In this document: one piece after another, positions 1 through 8,473 of the stretch
How the letters are laid out: the number at the start of each line of letters is the position of its first letter
How positions within the stretch are numbered: position 1 is the first letter of the stretch
Assembly: GCA_013151775.1 (NCBI GenBank)
Contig: JAADHO010000418.1
Span: 1-43,351, forward strand
Source of the DNA: Deltaproteobacteria bacterium
GTDB lineage: Bacteria > Myxococcota_A > Polyangia > Polyangiales > Houyiibacteriaceae
Reading direction: 5' to 3'
Length of the DNA: 43,351 nt
Program-made: the position numbers and the translations under genes
Notes under the pieces: model-generated
What the model was told of the DNA's origin: nothing
The model's database searches: none
Seen by the model: only the letters and a program-made list of their open reading frames with translations

Positions 1-402
1 GCCGAGGCGTTGGCTCGCGGGCTCGACCGGCAGCCCGCTCGGGTCGAGGCACGCATCGACCTCGCGGACGGCGAGCGCGTGCTCCTGGTGGAAGAAGACG
101 GGCGTCTGCGTGTGGCCGGAGGCGTACTCGACGCGCCGAGCCTCAGCACGCCGGAGGACGCCGTGCTAGCGCTGCGTCGGGCCTTGATGCGCCGCAGCCT
201 CGCCGGCGCGTTGCGCACCTTCTCCCAAGCCTCGCGCGCCGACGTCGAGGCGGAGATCCGCGATTTCCTCGAGGCCACGGCCGATCCCTTGGATCTCGAG
301 ACCGAGGTCGCCGGAAACGAAGCACGCGTGCGCCTGACCGGTGGGCGGCACGTCACGCTGGTTCACGAAGAAGGCGAGTGGCGCGTGGTCGAGGTGGAGT
401 AG
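1..402 (+). CDS. C-terminal part of an unknown protein (truncated by window edge)
   Basis: The reading frame is open from the first base, so the TTG used by the ORF track at base 10 is probably internal and the 5' end lies outside the window. The visible 133 residues have no signal peptide. They end in an alpha+beta stretch (ALRRALMRRSLAGALRTFS, then VRLTGGRHVTLVHEEGEWRVVEVE) that looks like an NTF2/DUF4878-type small domain ending in a strand with a conserved-looking G-x-W. That fold guess is inference from pattern only. The gene is convergent with the small lipoprotein that follows and stops 25 bases before that gene's stop. Function is unknown. Confidence 0.6.
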   Translation, partial: AEALARGLDRQPARVEARIDLADGERVLLVEEDGRLRVAGGVLDAPSLSTPEDAVLALRRALMRRSLAGALRTFSQASRADVEAEIRDFLEATADPLDLETEVAGNEARVRLTGGRHVTLVHEEGEWRVVEVE

Positions 403-427
403 CGGCCGAGCAGAGTCGGAGCGTCGA

Positions 428-724
428 CTAGAGCCCCGTGACGGCGCCGTCGGGGTTGCCGCCGCGGGGCACATCGTGCCGGCAGTAGCCGCGCCGGCTG
501 CCGAGCTCGTCCACGCAGGTCTCGTCCGTGCCGCACTGATCTTGGCTGTCGCAGGGCGTCGAGCAGATGCCGGGGCAGCCTTCGGGGCCACAGGCGGAGA
601 GATGTGCGCAGATGAGCGAGCCACATTGGCTGTCCGTGGTGCAGCTGTTGTCCTTGTTCTCGCCGCAGGCGGAGAGAACGAGGAAGCACGAGGCGAAGAG
701 CAGTGAGACGAAGAGGTGGCGCAT
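428..724 (-). CDS. Small cysteine-rich lipoprotein
   Basis: This is a 98-residue secreted protein. It starts MRHLFVSLLFASCFLVLSAC, a signal peptide ending in a good lipobox (LSAC), so it should be lipidated and exported. The mature part has about a dozen cysteines in a CTTDSQCG / CDSQDQCGTDETC pattern, like the short Cys-rich modules common in myxobacterial surface proteins. The ATG at 724 is well supported: a purine-rich AGGAGT lies 5 bases upstream on the minus strand. The gene is divergent from rimO with about 140 bases between starts. No enzymatic motif is visible, so the role is unknown. Confidence 0.8.
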   Translation of the reverse strand: MRHLFVSLLFASCFLVLSACGENKDNSCTTDSQCGSLICAHLSACGPEGCPGICSTPCDSQDQCGTDETCVDELGSRRGYCRHDVPRGGNPDGAVTGL

Positions 725-863
725 GGGGACTCCTGAGTTGCGGTGGAGGGTAGGTACCCATCCGAGGCCCTCGGGTCAACGACTCGGCGCGAAATCTCGC
801 CCGAGCGAGCTTCTGGACCCGACTCGACCCTGCGGCGTCCGCAGCGTAGAACGCGGCGAGTTC

Positions 864-2264
864 ATGCCACGCAAGATCCACTTCGTCTCCCTTGGCTGCG
901 CCAAGAACCGCGTCGACACCGAGATCATGCTCGGAGTGGGAGAGGGCGCGGGCTACGTGCACGAGCCCGTCGCCGAGGCCGCCGACGTGATCGTCGTGAA
1001 CACCTGCGGCTTCATCGGAGAGGCCAAGCAGGAGTCCATCGACGCCATCCTCGAGATGACCGCGCTGCGCGCCTCCGGTAGCTGCCACACCTTGGTGGTC
1101 GCGGGCTGCCTCAGTCAACGCTACGCCGCCGAGCTCGCCGTGGAGATGCCCGAGGTCGATCACTTCCTCGGTTCGAGCGACATGCTCACTCTGGGGAAGG
1201 TCCTCGAGGGCGGCGCCGGGCGCATGCTCGTGCACGATCCCGCCTTCTACACGCAGCGCGCGAGTGATCCCCGCGTACTGAGCCAGAGCCGGCACAGCGC
1301 CTATGTGAAGATCGCCGAAGGCTGCAATCGCACGTGCTCCTTCTGCGCCATCCCCGGCATCCGCGGCAAGCAGCGCTCGCGTTCGATCGATGACATCGCC
1401 GCCGAGGTCGTGCGCCTGGTCGCCGAGGGCGTGGTCGAGGTGAACCTCGTCAGCCAAGACACCATCTCCTATGGGCGCGACCTGCCCGATCGTCCCGACC
1501 TCGCGGCCTTGGTAGCGCGCCTCGCCGAGCTCGACGGATTGCGCTGGCTGCGCCTCCACTATCTCTACCCGGAGCGCCTGAGCGAGCCTCTGCTCGAGCT
1601 CCTGGCCGATCACCCCGTGGTACTACCCTATGTCGACATGCCGCTGCAGCACGCGAGCGACGGGCTGCTCACGCGTATGCGCCGAGGTCATGGGGGTGAG
1701 CGCTTGCGCAAGGTGGTGTCGCGCCTGCGCGAGCGTCTGGGCGACATGGTGTTCCGCTCCACCTTCATCGTCGGTCACCCCGGCGAGACGGAAGCTGACT
1801 TCGAGCAGCTGCTCGAGTTCTTGCGCTGGGCCGAATTCGATCACGTCGGCGTCTTCGGCTACTCCCACGAAGAGGGCACGGCGAGCTTCGAGCAGGACGC
1901 TCTGGTGCCCGAGGAGTTGATCGCCGAGCGTCGCGAGCGCGCCATGGAGCTGCAGCGCCCGATCAGCCGCGCGAAGCTCGACGCGCGTGTGGGAGAGCAG
2001 CTCGAGGTGCTGGTCTCGGGCGTGAGCGACGAGAGCGACCTGTTGCTCGAGGGCCGCTTCTTCGGACAGGCGCCCGAGGTGGACGGACGCGTCTTCTTGG
2101 CCAACGGCGTGGCGCGTCCGGGTGAGCTGCGCCTCGCCCTCGTGACCCAAGCCGGGGACTACGATCTCGTGGCCGACTTGCTCGACGACGAAGGCGCGCG
2201 TGACGCTCCACCCGGCGCGTCGACCCCTACGCCTCGCGTGAAGCTGCGCCTGCTCGACGAATGA
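864..2264 (+). CDS. rimO: Ribosomal protein S12 methylthiotransferase RimO
   Basis: RimO is a radical SAM methylthiotransferase that adds a methylthio group to an aspartate of ribosomal protein S12, using two [4Fe-4S] clusters. The protein (466 aa) begins with the UPF0004/MTTase domain containing three cysteines (LGCAKNRVD, NTCGF, AGCLSQRY). It then carries the radical SAM motif CNRTCSFCAIPG at about residues 154-161, and ends in a TRAM-like beta domain. The LGCAKNRVD signature separates RimO from the tRNA enzyme MiaB. The ORF track starts at 567, but the family N-terminus (PRKIHFVSLGC) fixes the start at the ATG at 864. The stop overlaps the ATG of the next lipoprotein gene (ATGA), suggesting coupled translation. 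Confidence 0.95.
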   Translation: MPRKIHFVSLGCAKNRVDTEIMLGVGEGAGYVHEPVAEAADVIVVNTCGFIGEAKQESIDAILEMTALRASGSCHTLVVAGCLSQRYAAELAVEMPEVDHFLGSSDMLTLGKVLEGGAGRMLVHDPAFYTQRASDPRVLSQSRHSAYVKIAEGCNRTCSFCAIPGIRGKQRSRSIDDIAAEVVRLVAEGVVEVNLVSQDTISYGRDLPDRPDLAALVARLAELDGLRWLRLHYLYPERLSEPLLELLADHPVVLPYVDMPLQHASDGLLTRMRRGHGGERLRKVVSRLRERLGDMVFRSTFIVGHPGETEADFEQLLEFLRWAEFDHVGVFGYSHEEGTASFEQDALVPEELIAERRERAMELQRPISRAKLDARVGEQLEVLVSGVSDESDLLLEGRFFGQAPEVDGRVFLANGVARPGELRLALVTQAGDYDLVADLLDDEGARDAPPGASTPTPRVKLRLLDE

Positions 2265-2998
2265 GCGCGACGCGACATCTCCACTCGCGCGCGTTGTTGT
2301 CGATGCTCCTCGTCGGCGGCTGCGCCATCGCTCCACCCGCGCTCACGGGAGGCTCGACCACGCCTTCGCGACGCGGCGACGTGTTGCTCGGCGGCGCCGC
2401 CCGCGTGCCCTTCGGTCGGCTGCGTGAACCCAGCGTGTTGACCGCTGGAGACAGCCGCTATCGCCGCGACGCTCAGGCTGGAGGCGTCGTGCCCGTGGTG
2501 GCCGCGCGCTATGGGCTCGCCCACCACTTCGACATCGGGCTCGGCGTGGCGGGCAGCACCGCACGCGTGGAGCTTCGACGGGAGCACGTGCTAGCCGAGG
2601 GCAGCACGCGACCGAGCTTCGTGTACGCCATCGCGCCCTACGTGGGGCAGATCGCTGGCGGCGGATCCGAGGGCGGGCAGGCCACGCGCTTCGGCGTCGA
2701 CGTCCCCGTCACCTACTCGATCGATTTCGGCGGAGTGTACGAGTTCTGGTTCGGCGCACGCGCAGGTGCCGAGGGAGTGCGGGGTCGACTCGGAGTCGAC
2801 GGCGCGCGTCAAGATGTGCGCGCACAGAAGCTCTACGGAGGCGCCCTCTTCGGGCTGGCCTTGGGTTTTCGTCGCGTCCACATCTTGCTCGAGCTCACGG
2901 CCGCCTACGAGCAGTGGTGGGGCACACATGGCGACACGTCCCTCGATCGCGGTGGTCTCGTGTTGACGCCGGCCTTCGCGTTGCGCGTGAGGCTCTGA
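2261..2998 (+). CDS. Putative lipoprotein with outer-membrane barrel-like body
   Basis: This 245-residue protein has a signal peptide with a possible lipobox (MLLVGGC) after a short basic leader. The body alternates glycine- and aromatic-rich strands (for example YGLAHHFDIGLGVAG, FGGVYEFWFGARAGAEG, LYGGALFGLALGF) and ends in ALRVRL, a pattern typical of small outer-membrane beta-barrels. The ATG overlaps the rimO stop by four bases, so the two are probably co-transcribed, although a functional link to rRNA or ribosome modification is not expected. I do not recognise a named family. The alternative is a soluble lipoprotein with a beta-sandwich. Confidence 0.75.
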   Translation: MSATRHLHSRALLSMLLVGGCAIAPPALTGGSTTPSRRGDVLLGGAARVPFGRLREPSVLTAGDSRYRRDAQAGGVVPVVAARYGLAHHFDIGLGVAGSTARVELRREHVLAEGSTRPSFVYAIAPYVGQIAGGGSEGGQATRFGVDVPVTYSIDFGGVYEFWFGARAGAEGVRGRLGVDGARQDVRAQKLYGGALFGLALGFRRVHILLELTAAYEQWWGTHGDTSLDRGGLVLTPAFALRVRL

Positions 2999-3011
2999 GG
3001 CACGCTCGGGA

Positions 3012-3560
3012 CTATCTCGCGGGACCTGTCCTGCTCGCGCTCTTGTCTTCGCGGCGGATCTGAATCTTCTCGCCCAAGAGGGCGCCGATCAGCGTCATCA
3101 TCACGCCCAGGGCGCCGAAGATCAGGTAGGAGATCTGCGAGACCTCGCGTACGTCGGAGATGCGCATCAGCCACGCCACCGTGGGCAGCACGGCGATGGC
3201 GGCGCCCACCGAGGGCTCGATGAAGGTCTTGCCGGGTGAGATGGCGCCGACGACCACGCCGCCGACGAACCAGATGCCCGCCGAGATCACCAGACCCCAC
3301 AACCCCTGCGGGTCGTAGCTGTCGATCACCGCCGGCAAGAGCGCCAGCGCGATCGCCTGCAGCACGATGTAGATCACGAAGGAGGCGATGACCCACTTCC
3401 ACGCGAAACCATCCTGCTGATAGCGCTTGGCTTGCCGCTCCTCTTCGGAGAGGTCGAGGGTGCCGAGGGACTCGAGCTTGGCGCCACACGCGTCGCAGCG
3501 AGATTTGTTCGCGGGGTTCTTGGCCCCGCATACGGAGCAGATGATCGTTTCCGACGCCAT
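3012..3560 (-). CDS. Zinc-ribbon integral membrane protein
   Basis: This is a 182-residue protein. The N-terminal zinc ribbon (CSVCGAKNPANKSRCDACG, two CxxC pairs at about residues 9-26) is followed by a short acidic linker and about four hydrophobic segments (WVIASFVIYIVLQAIALALL, WGLVISAGIWFVGGVVVGAI, VGAAIAVLPTVAWLM, ISYLIFGALGVMMTLIGALLG), ending in a basic tail. The ORF track extends it to 4715, but that extension is antisense to astB. MASETIICSVCG at 3560 is the natural start, giving a 102-base divergent gap to astB. Zinc-ribbon plus membrane architecture is common and does not define a function. Confidence 0.8.
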   Translation of the reverse strand: MASETIICSVCGAKNPANKSRCDACGAKLESLGTLDLSEEERQAKRYQQDGFAWKWVIASFVIYIVLQAIALALLPAVIDSYDPQGLWGLVISAGIWFVGGVVVGAISPGKTFIEPSVGAAIAVLPTVAWLMRISDVREVSQISYLIFGALGVMMTLIGALLGEKIQIRREDKSASRTGPAR

Positions 3561-3662
3561 AGGACGGCCATTGTCACAGCAGGTGGCCCTGAAACGCAAC
3601 CCATTGCAGAAAAATCCACGCAGGCGCTCGACCGGCGCGGTCGGATCTGCTGCAATCGACGC

Positions 3663-5015
3663 ATGAAGACCTTGGAAGTCGCCTTCAACGGTCTCGTGGG
3701 TCCGACACACAATTACGCAGGGCTGAGCCATGGGAACGTCGCCTCCGAGACACACGCGTCGCAGATCTCGCGCCCGAGGCAGGCGGCGCTGCAGGGTCTC
3801 GAGAAGCTGCGCCTGCTCTTCGAGCGAGGCGTGCCGTGTGGCATCCTGCCGCCGCAGGAGCGGCCGAGCATCGGCTTCTTGCGTCAGCTCGGCTTCACGG
3901 GATCGGACGTCGACGTGCTCTCGGCGGCGGCCAAGCAGCCACGCCTGCTCGCCGCTGCGTCGAGCGCCTCGTGCATGTGGACCGCCAACGCCGCCACGGT
4001 CTCGCCGAGCGCGGATACGGATGACGGTCGCGTGCATTTCACGCCGGCCAACCTCGCGAGCAAGCTGCACCGCACCCTCGAGCCCGACGCCACCGCGCGC
4101 GCACTGCGTCGGGTCTTTCACTGCGAGTCGCATTTCGCACACCACGCGCCCCTGCCCGGCGGCGTGCATCTCGGCGACGAGGGTGCGGCCAATCACACGC
4201 GCCTGTGCTCCGCGCCGGGCGCTCGAGGTCTCGAGCTCTTCACCTTTGGGCGTCGCGCCTTCGGAGGTGGCGCGGAGCCCACGCGCTACCCGGCGCGTCA
4301 GACCCTCGAGGCGTCCGAGGCCATCGCACGTCGACACGGGCTCGCGGCCACGCGGACCTTCTTCTTGCAGCAGTCGCCGGACGCCATCGACGCGGGGGTG
4401 TTTCACAACGACGTGATCGCCGTGGGCCACGAGGACCTCCTGCTGCTGCATGAGCGCGCCTACGTGGAGCATGCGGCCGCGCTCGAGGATCTGCGTCGGG
4501 CCTTCGATGGAGAGCTCTGCGTCGTCGAGGCGCGGGAGTCGGAGCTGCCGCTCGCGCACGCGGTTGGCAGCTATCTCTTCAACTCCGAGCTGCTGCGCAC
4601 CTCGGCTGGATCGCGCCTGCTCTTGGCACCGCAGGAGTGTGCCGAGGACGAGCCCACAGCGCGCTTCATCGAGCGTCTGCTCGCGTGGCCCGGCACGCCG
4701 GTGGACGAGGTGCACTACGTCGACCTGCGCGAGAGCATGCAGAACGGTGGCGGGCCCGCCTGTCTGCGTCTGCGTGTGAGCATGACCGTGCCCCAGTATC
4801 AGAGCGTGCTACGCGAGTGTCTCTACGACCTCGAAGCCCACGACAAGCTCACGGCGTGGATCGAGTGTCACTACCGAGAGCAGCTGTCAGGCAGCGACCT
4901 CGCGGATCCCGCCCTGCTCGACGAGAGCCGCCGCGCCCTAGACGAGCTCACAGGCATCCTCGCCCTAGGCAGCGACTTCTACGAGTTTCAGCGAGTTCAT
5001 CGGGGACGGTCCTAA
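3663..5015 (+). CDS. astB: N-succinylarginine dihydrolase
   Basis: AstB hydrolyses N2-succinylarginine to N2-succinylornithine, CO2 and ammonia, the second step of the arginine succinyltransferase (AST) pathway in the cytoplasm. The 450-residue product matches the family length (about 447). It starts with the typical VAFNGLVGPTHNYAGLSHGN. The pentein-fold catalytic residues known in the E. coli enzyme are in place: Glu in LGDEGAANH (about 173), His in VFHNDVI (248) and Cys in NGGGPACLRLRV (367). The ORF track starts at 3432; the ATG at 3663 fits homologues. The normal end (LALGSDFYEFQR) is followed by VHRGRS, whose last codons and stop come from the inverted repeat at 5002. No other ast gene is in the window. 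Confidence 0.93.
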   Translation: MKTLEVAFNGLVGPTHNYAGLSHGNVASETHASQISRPRQAALQGLEKLRLLFERGVPCGILPPQERPSIGFLRQLGFTGSDVDVLSAAAKQPRLLAAASSASCMWTANAATVSPSADTDDGRVHFTPANLASKLHRTLEPDATARALRRVFHCESHFAHHAPLPGGVHLGDEGAANHTRLCSAPGARGLELFTFGRRAFGGGAEPTRYPARQTLEASEAIARRHGLAATRTFFLQQSPDAIDAGVFHNDVIAVGHEDLLLLHERAYVEHAAALEDLRRAFDGELCVVEARESELPLAHAVGSYLFNSELLRTSAGSRLLLAPQECAEDEPTARFIERLLAWPGTPVDEVHYVDLRESMQNGGGPACLRLRVSMTVPQYQSVLRECLYDLEAHDKLTAWIECHYREQLSGSDLADPALLDESRRALDELTGILALGSDFYEFQRVHRGRS

Positions 5016-5067
5016 GGAATCCACTTATTGGATGTACACAATAAGTGGATTCCTTAGGACCGTCCCC
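5002..5067. repeat. Perfect 28-bp inverted repeat, copy A of dispersed GGGACGGTCCTAAG element
   Basis: The left arm (5002-5029, GGGGACGGTCCTAAGGAATC...) and right arm (5040-5067) are perfect reverse complements of 28 bases around a 10-base loop. The element lies between the convergent astB and lipoprotein genes, so as RNA it would form a very stable hairpin on either strand and could act as a bidirectional terminator. The astB stop codon is inside the left arm. The core GGGACGGTCCTAAG recurs at 8474, 14479 and 32134. This looks like a palindromic REP/MITE-type mobile repeat; no transposase is nearby. Confidence 0.9.
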
Positions 5068-5077
5068 AAAATCAGAA

Positions 5078-5515
5078 TTATCGGACGCAGACGTCGATGA
5101 CCGGGGGCACACAGTCGTCGACGAGTTCACTCTGGCACGCGGTCCAGCTCTCTAGCTCGACGCTACACTGTGCGTTCAAGCAGGTGTCGTCATCGAGGCG
5201 GCAGCTCTGGTCTGCGGCGCAGCAGGCGAAGTCTTCGTATTCGGGTTCGCAGCCCAATTCGCGCCAGCAGAGCACGCTCTCGGTGATCAGGCAGTTCGCG
5301 CACACGGGTCGTCCATTGTAGCAGGCTCGTTCACAGTCGGTGTTGTCTGTGCAGGCCGCTAGGCAGGTCAGTATGTCGTTGGTGCAGGGCTTCCCACCCG
5401 TCCAATGCTGCAACGCGGGACCGCACTCGGTGTAGCTGAAATCGTCCGCGGGGTAGACTGCGCTGCATCCGGCGAGCGTGAGCGCGAAGAGGACGAAGAA
5501 GGCGGAGGTGCGCAT
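5078..5515 (-). CDS. Cysteine-rich lipoprotein, downstream partner of a TPR protein
   Basis: This 145-residue lipoprotein begins MRTSAFFVLFALTLAGC, a clear signal peptide with lipobox LAGC. The mature chain has about 18 cysteines, many as CxxxC or CC (CLAACTDNTDCERACYNG, CCAADQSC), consistent with a disulfide-bonded extracytoplasmic domain. Its ATG overlaps the stop of the upstream TPR gene as TGATG, a strong sign of coupled translation. The same arrangement recurs at 8562-10252. The function is unknown. The gene ends 11 bases from the palindrome at 5002-5067. Confidence 0.8.
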   Translation of the reverse strand: MRTSAFFVLFALTLAGCSAVYPADDFSYTECGPALQHWTGGKPCTNDILTCLAACTDNTDCERACYNGRPVCANCLITESVLCWRELGCEPEYEDFACCAADQSCRLDDDTCLNAQCSVELESWTACQSELVDDCVPPVIDVCVR

Positions 5516-6420
5516 CAGAAGCTCCCTTGCATGCTGAGGCCGCAGCCACTCGGCCCGCAGCCAGCGCTCACGGCCGGCTCTTCGGAGCTGTCTCTCCGCA
5601 GCAAGAAGAGGACCACGCCGGTGATCAGGCTGGCGCCACCGAGGATGAAAGAGAGGTCCGCGAGTCCAGTATTCCGGCGCAGAGCGTCGATGTCGTCCTG
5701 GCTCGAAGCGTCCAGACAGACACCGTCTGTGCAGTCGGAGTCGAGGGTGTTGTACTTTCCCTTTGCAGCGAAAGCGAAGGCCGTGCCTAGGACCACCACG
5801 GCGCCACCGGCGATCATCAAGGTGAGGGGCAAGACGCGGCTTCGCGGGGACACTGGCGGTCCGGCGGTCTCGTCGGCGTCGGTCTCATCGGTCGCGTCGT
5901 CGGTCGCGTCGTCGGTCGCGTCGTCGGTCGTGTCATCGGCCGTGCCATTGGTTGCCGCGGTGGCCGCGAGCTGTCTGTCCAGAGCCGCGAGTCGTCCCTC
6001 CATCAGGCCTCGGTCGGGTATCTCCGAGGCGTCGCTGAGGTAGGTCCGCAGGGCGTCCGCGGCCTCCTGTGTGTTGCCCGCGTCGCGCTCCACGAGGTAG
6101 AGGTTGTAGAGCAACTCCGGTCGATGGGAGACCTCGTAGGCCGCTCGAAACTCGCGCGCGGCGTCGGCGAAGCGACCTTGCCGGTAGAGGGTCGTCCCAA
6201 GCCTGAAACGCGTCCTCGCTTCGTCGTCGAGCAAGGCGCTGACCTGCTCCTGGTCGGGCTGCTGAGCGTCGCCTGCGCTGGACTCGGAGTCCTGCGCGGA
6301 GGCCGCTTCGTCGGACGTGTCCGGCGCCACTTCGGCCGCTGGGGGTTGTGCACGGACGCCTCGCGCGACTCCCAAGGAGGCGACGAGAGCGAGCGGCAAG
6401 ACCAATTTCGAGTAGCTCAC
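5515..6420 (-). CDS. TPR-containing membrane protein, paralogue of the gene at 9374
   Basis: I chose the GTG at 6420 because it gives a good signal peptide (MSYSKLVLPLALVASLGVARGVRAQ). The ORF-track start at 6477 adds an untypical leader. The 301-residue protein continues with an acidic stretch, a TPR pair (FRLGTTLYRQGRFADAAREFRAAYEVSHRPELLYNL), a TDDA-repeat linker, a first membrane helix (LPLTLMIAGGAVVVLGTAFAFAA), a loop with two cysteines (CTDGVC) and a second helix (LSFILGGASLITGVVLFLL). The tail CGPSGCGLSMQGSF follows. The paralogue at 9374 has the same order of parts. It lies 43 bases downstream of the kinase gene and overlaps the next lipoprotein gene by one base, so the three form an operon. 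It is probably a scaffold in the cell envelope; the exact role is unknown. Confidence 0.8.
   Translation of the reverse strand: MSYSKLVLPLALVASLGVARGVRAQPPAAEVAPDTSDEAASAQDSESSAGDAQQPDQEQVSALLDDEARTRFRLGTTLYRQGRFADAAREFRAAYEVSHRPELLYNLYLVERDAGNTQEAADALRTYLSDASEIPDRGLMEGRLAALDRQLAATAATNGTADDTTDDATDDATDDATDETDADETAGPPVSPRSRVLPLTLMIAGGAVVVLGTAFAFAAKGKYNTLDSDCTDGVCLDASSQDDIDALRRNTGLADLSFILGGASLITGVVLFLLRRDSSEEPAVSAGCGPSGCGLSMQGSF
5891..5938. repeat. 12-bp tandem repeat encoding TDDA linker
   Basis: Four consecutive 12-base units of GTCGCGTCGTCG (the last with two changes) lie inside the TPR gene and encode an acidic Thr/Asp/Ala linker (TDDATDDATDDA) just before the first membrane helix. The perfect DNA identity of the first three units suggests recent slippage and probable length variation between strains. 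Confidence 0.85.
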
Positions 6421-6463
6421 GCCGCGAGCATAGCAGCGGCTACCGCCGCGTGGCAGTGCTGGA

Positions 6464-8434
6464 TCAAGTTGGGCCACTCGCTGCCGGCGGGAGCAGCCTC
6501 TCGAGGTGCCACTTCTGAGTCAGCATGCTGCGCTCGGCCTCGTTCAAGCGACCACGCAGGATACCTCCGTAGACGATCGCGGGGACGATCACGGCCAGCA
6601 TGGACGCGGCCAAGAGGTAGGGCACGGTCGCGCCCGCTGGGAAGGCGTGCATGTGAGGCAGCACCTCGAGCACTCCGTTGCGGATGGCGTAGGAGGGTGA
6701 GAGCAGGCCCGCAGTCTCGAGCAGGTAGGGGCCGAGCACCGCCATGCTGCACAGAGCCGTCCAGATGTAGCGACGGCCGGTCTTCTCGGTCATGGCGAAG
6801 GAGAGCGCCGCGGTGGCGGTCACCGCCGGGATATACATCAGCGGGCCGAACATGCGCGTGCCGGCGCCCAGCGCGATGGCGCTGCCGATCACGGCGGCGT
6901 ACTGGATCGGTGCGCCCAGAGGTCGCTGGCGAGATCCGATATGGAGCGCGAGCATGGTGCTGAGGGTGGCGATGGCGCCGATGGCCATGGACTTGGGTTC
7001 GCGCACCCCGGCCCAGAAGATGAAGGGCGCGGGCAAGAGCCAGAGCAGATAGATCCACCGCGCCACACCCATGGCCCAGCGCGACTTCTCGTCGCTCATC
7101 TCGTGCCAGGTGACGCGCACCTCGTCGGGTATGCGCCGTGGTGGCGAATCGAGCAGACGCACCATGGTGCGCAGAGGTTCCGGGTCTTCGGGTGTGAGGG
7201 CGAGCGCTCGGCCGACTTCGTGCATCGCCTTTCTGCGCTGCGCCTCGGCGAGCTGTTCGTCTTCCAGCGCGAGCGCCTCGTCGGCGGCAGCCTCGGCGGC
7301 TTGCCTGTGATCTCGCGCCAACTTCTCGCGTAGATCCGAGTCGCGCATGCCGTCGAGGTAGGCCTCGACCGCGTCACTGAGCTCTCGCGCGGAGCCGAAT
7401 CGATCCTCGACCGCGAGCTCGGTGGCGTGGAGCACGATCTGGTCGAGCTCGGGCGCGATCTCGCGACCCGGCGTGCGTGACGCGGGGCTGCGATCTGCGG
7501 AGCCCATGACCGTGGAGGCGATTCGCAGAGCCACGCCTTCTTCGCCATGTATGGGCTCGAGGGCGAGCATCTCGAAGAGGATCGTGCCCAAGGCGTAGAT
7601 GTCGGCCGCCGGACCCGCCGTGTCGCCGTCGCCGCGGGCTTGCTCTGGAGCCATGTAGCCGGGTGTGCCGATCAGGTCTCCTGCACGCGTCGCCCGCGGT
7701 GTGGATCCGCTCGACCCCTCGCCCGACTCCGCCGGCAAGGGAAGCGCGCCGGGCATGGTCGCCAGACCCCAATCGAGCACGTAGACCTCGCCGAAGTCGC
7801 CAAACATCAGGTTGGCGGGCTTGAGGTCGCGATGCACGACGCCGTGCTGATGCGCGTAGTCCACGGCCAGGCAGACCTGATTGAACGCGCCGAGCAGCTT
7901 GCGCTCCGACCAACCCGTCTGCTCCAAACCGCCTCCCTTGCGGGCGCTCCGTAGAATGGAGTGGAGCGTCGTGCCCTTCAGGCGCTTCATGGAGAAGTAG
8001 GCGTCACCGTTCTGATCGAGTCCCAGATCGTAGACCGGGACGATCGACGGATGTTCGAGCTGACCCTGCACGCGCGCCTCTCTCAGGAAACGCACGACCT
8101 GACCCGCGTGCACCTCGTCGCCCTGGATCACCTTGATGGCCACGTCCCGACCGATGCGGTGGTCGTGAAACAGGCGTACTTCGCCCATGCCTCCAACGCC
8201 CAACAGCTCGCCGCGGTGATAGCGCGCGGAAAACCCCTCGTCGGCGAGTACGTCGTCGAGCGTGAGTTCACCACTGAGCAGCGCCTCTTCACTCGGAATC
8301 GGCAGCGTCGGCGCCATCGATCTCGAAGGCGGCATCGACTCGCCCTCGCCCGTCACAGCTCGACGGTCTACGCGCGTGCGCGCCACGGATTGCTCTGGAG
8401 TCTCTGGACTAGTCTCATCGTGCTCATCGACCAT
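6464..8434 (-). CDS. Membrane-bound serine/threonine protein kinase (DWG variant)
   Basis: This is a 656-residue eukaryote-like kinase. Residues about 75-365 hold the catalytic domain: glycine loop LLGVGGMGEV, ATP-anchoring lysine in VAIKVI (about 101), HRDLKPANL (about 201) and GTPGYMAPEQ. The metal-binding motif is DWG (VLDWGLA) instead of DFG, a substitution seen in some bacterial Pkn families. A charged helical segment with an Asp/Glu/Ala-rich coiled coil follows, then about six membrane helices (from IYLLWLLPAPFIFWAGV to MLAVIVPAIVYGGIL), an unusual multi-pass C-terminus for this class. The start MVDEHDE at 8434 was preferred over the track start at 8473, which falls at the edge of repeat copy B. 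The two genes downstream appear to be in the same operon. Confidence 0.88.
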   Translation of the reverse strand: MVDEHDETSPETPEQSVARTRVDRRAVTGEGESMPPSRSMAPTLPIPSEEALLSGELTLDDVLADEGFSARYHRGELLGVGGMGEVRLFHDHRIGRDVAIKVIQGDEVHAGQVVRFLREARVQGQLEHPSIVPVYDLGLDQNGDAYFSMKRLKGTTLHSILRSARKGGGLEQTGWSERKLLGAFNQVCLAVDYAHQHGVVHRDLKPANLMFGDFGEVYVLDWGLATMPGALPLPAESGEGSSGSTPRATRAGDLIGTPGYMAPEQARGDGDTAGPAADIYALGTILFEMLALEPIHGEEGVALRIASTVMGSADRSPASRTPGREIAPELDQIVLHATELAVEDRFGSARELSDAVEAYLDGMRDSDLREKLARDHRQAAEAAADEALALEDEQLAEAQRRKAMHEVGRALALTPEDPEPLRTMVRLLDSPPRRIPDEVRVTWHEMSDEKSRWAMGVARWIYLLWLLPAPFIFWAGVREPKSMAIGAIATLSTMLALHIGSRQRPLGAPIQYAAVIGSAIALGAGTRMFGPLMYIPAVTATAALSFAMTEKTGRRYIWTALCSMAVLGPYLLETAGLLSPSYAIRNGVLEVLPHMHAFPAGATVPYLLAASMLAVIVPAIVYGGILRGRLNEAERSMLTQKWHLERLLPPAASGPT

Positions 8435-8473
8435 GCGGCGCAATGTACAGAAGATCCCAGACCTCATCAGCAC

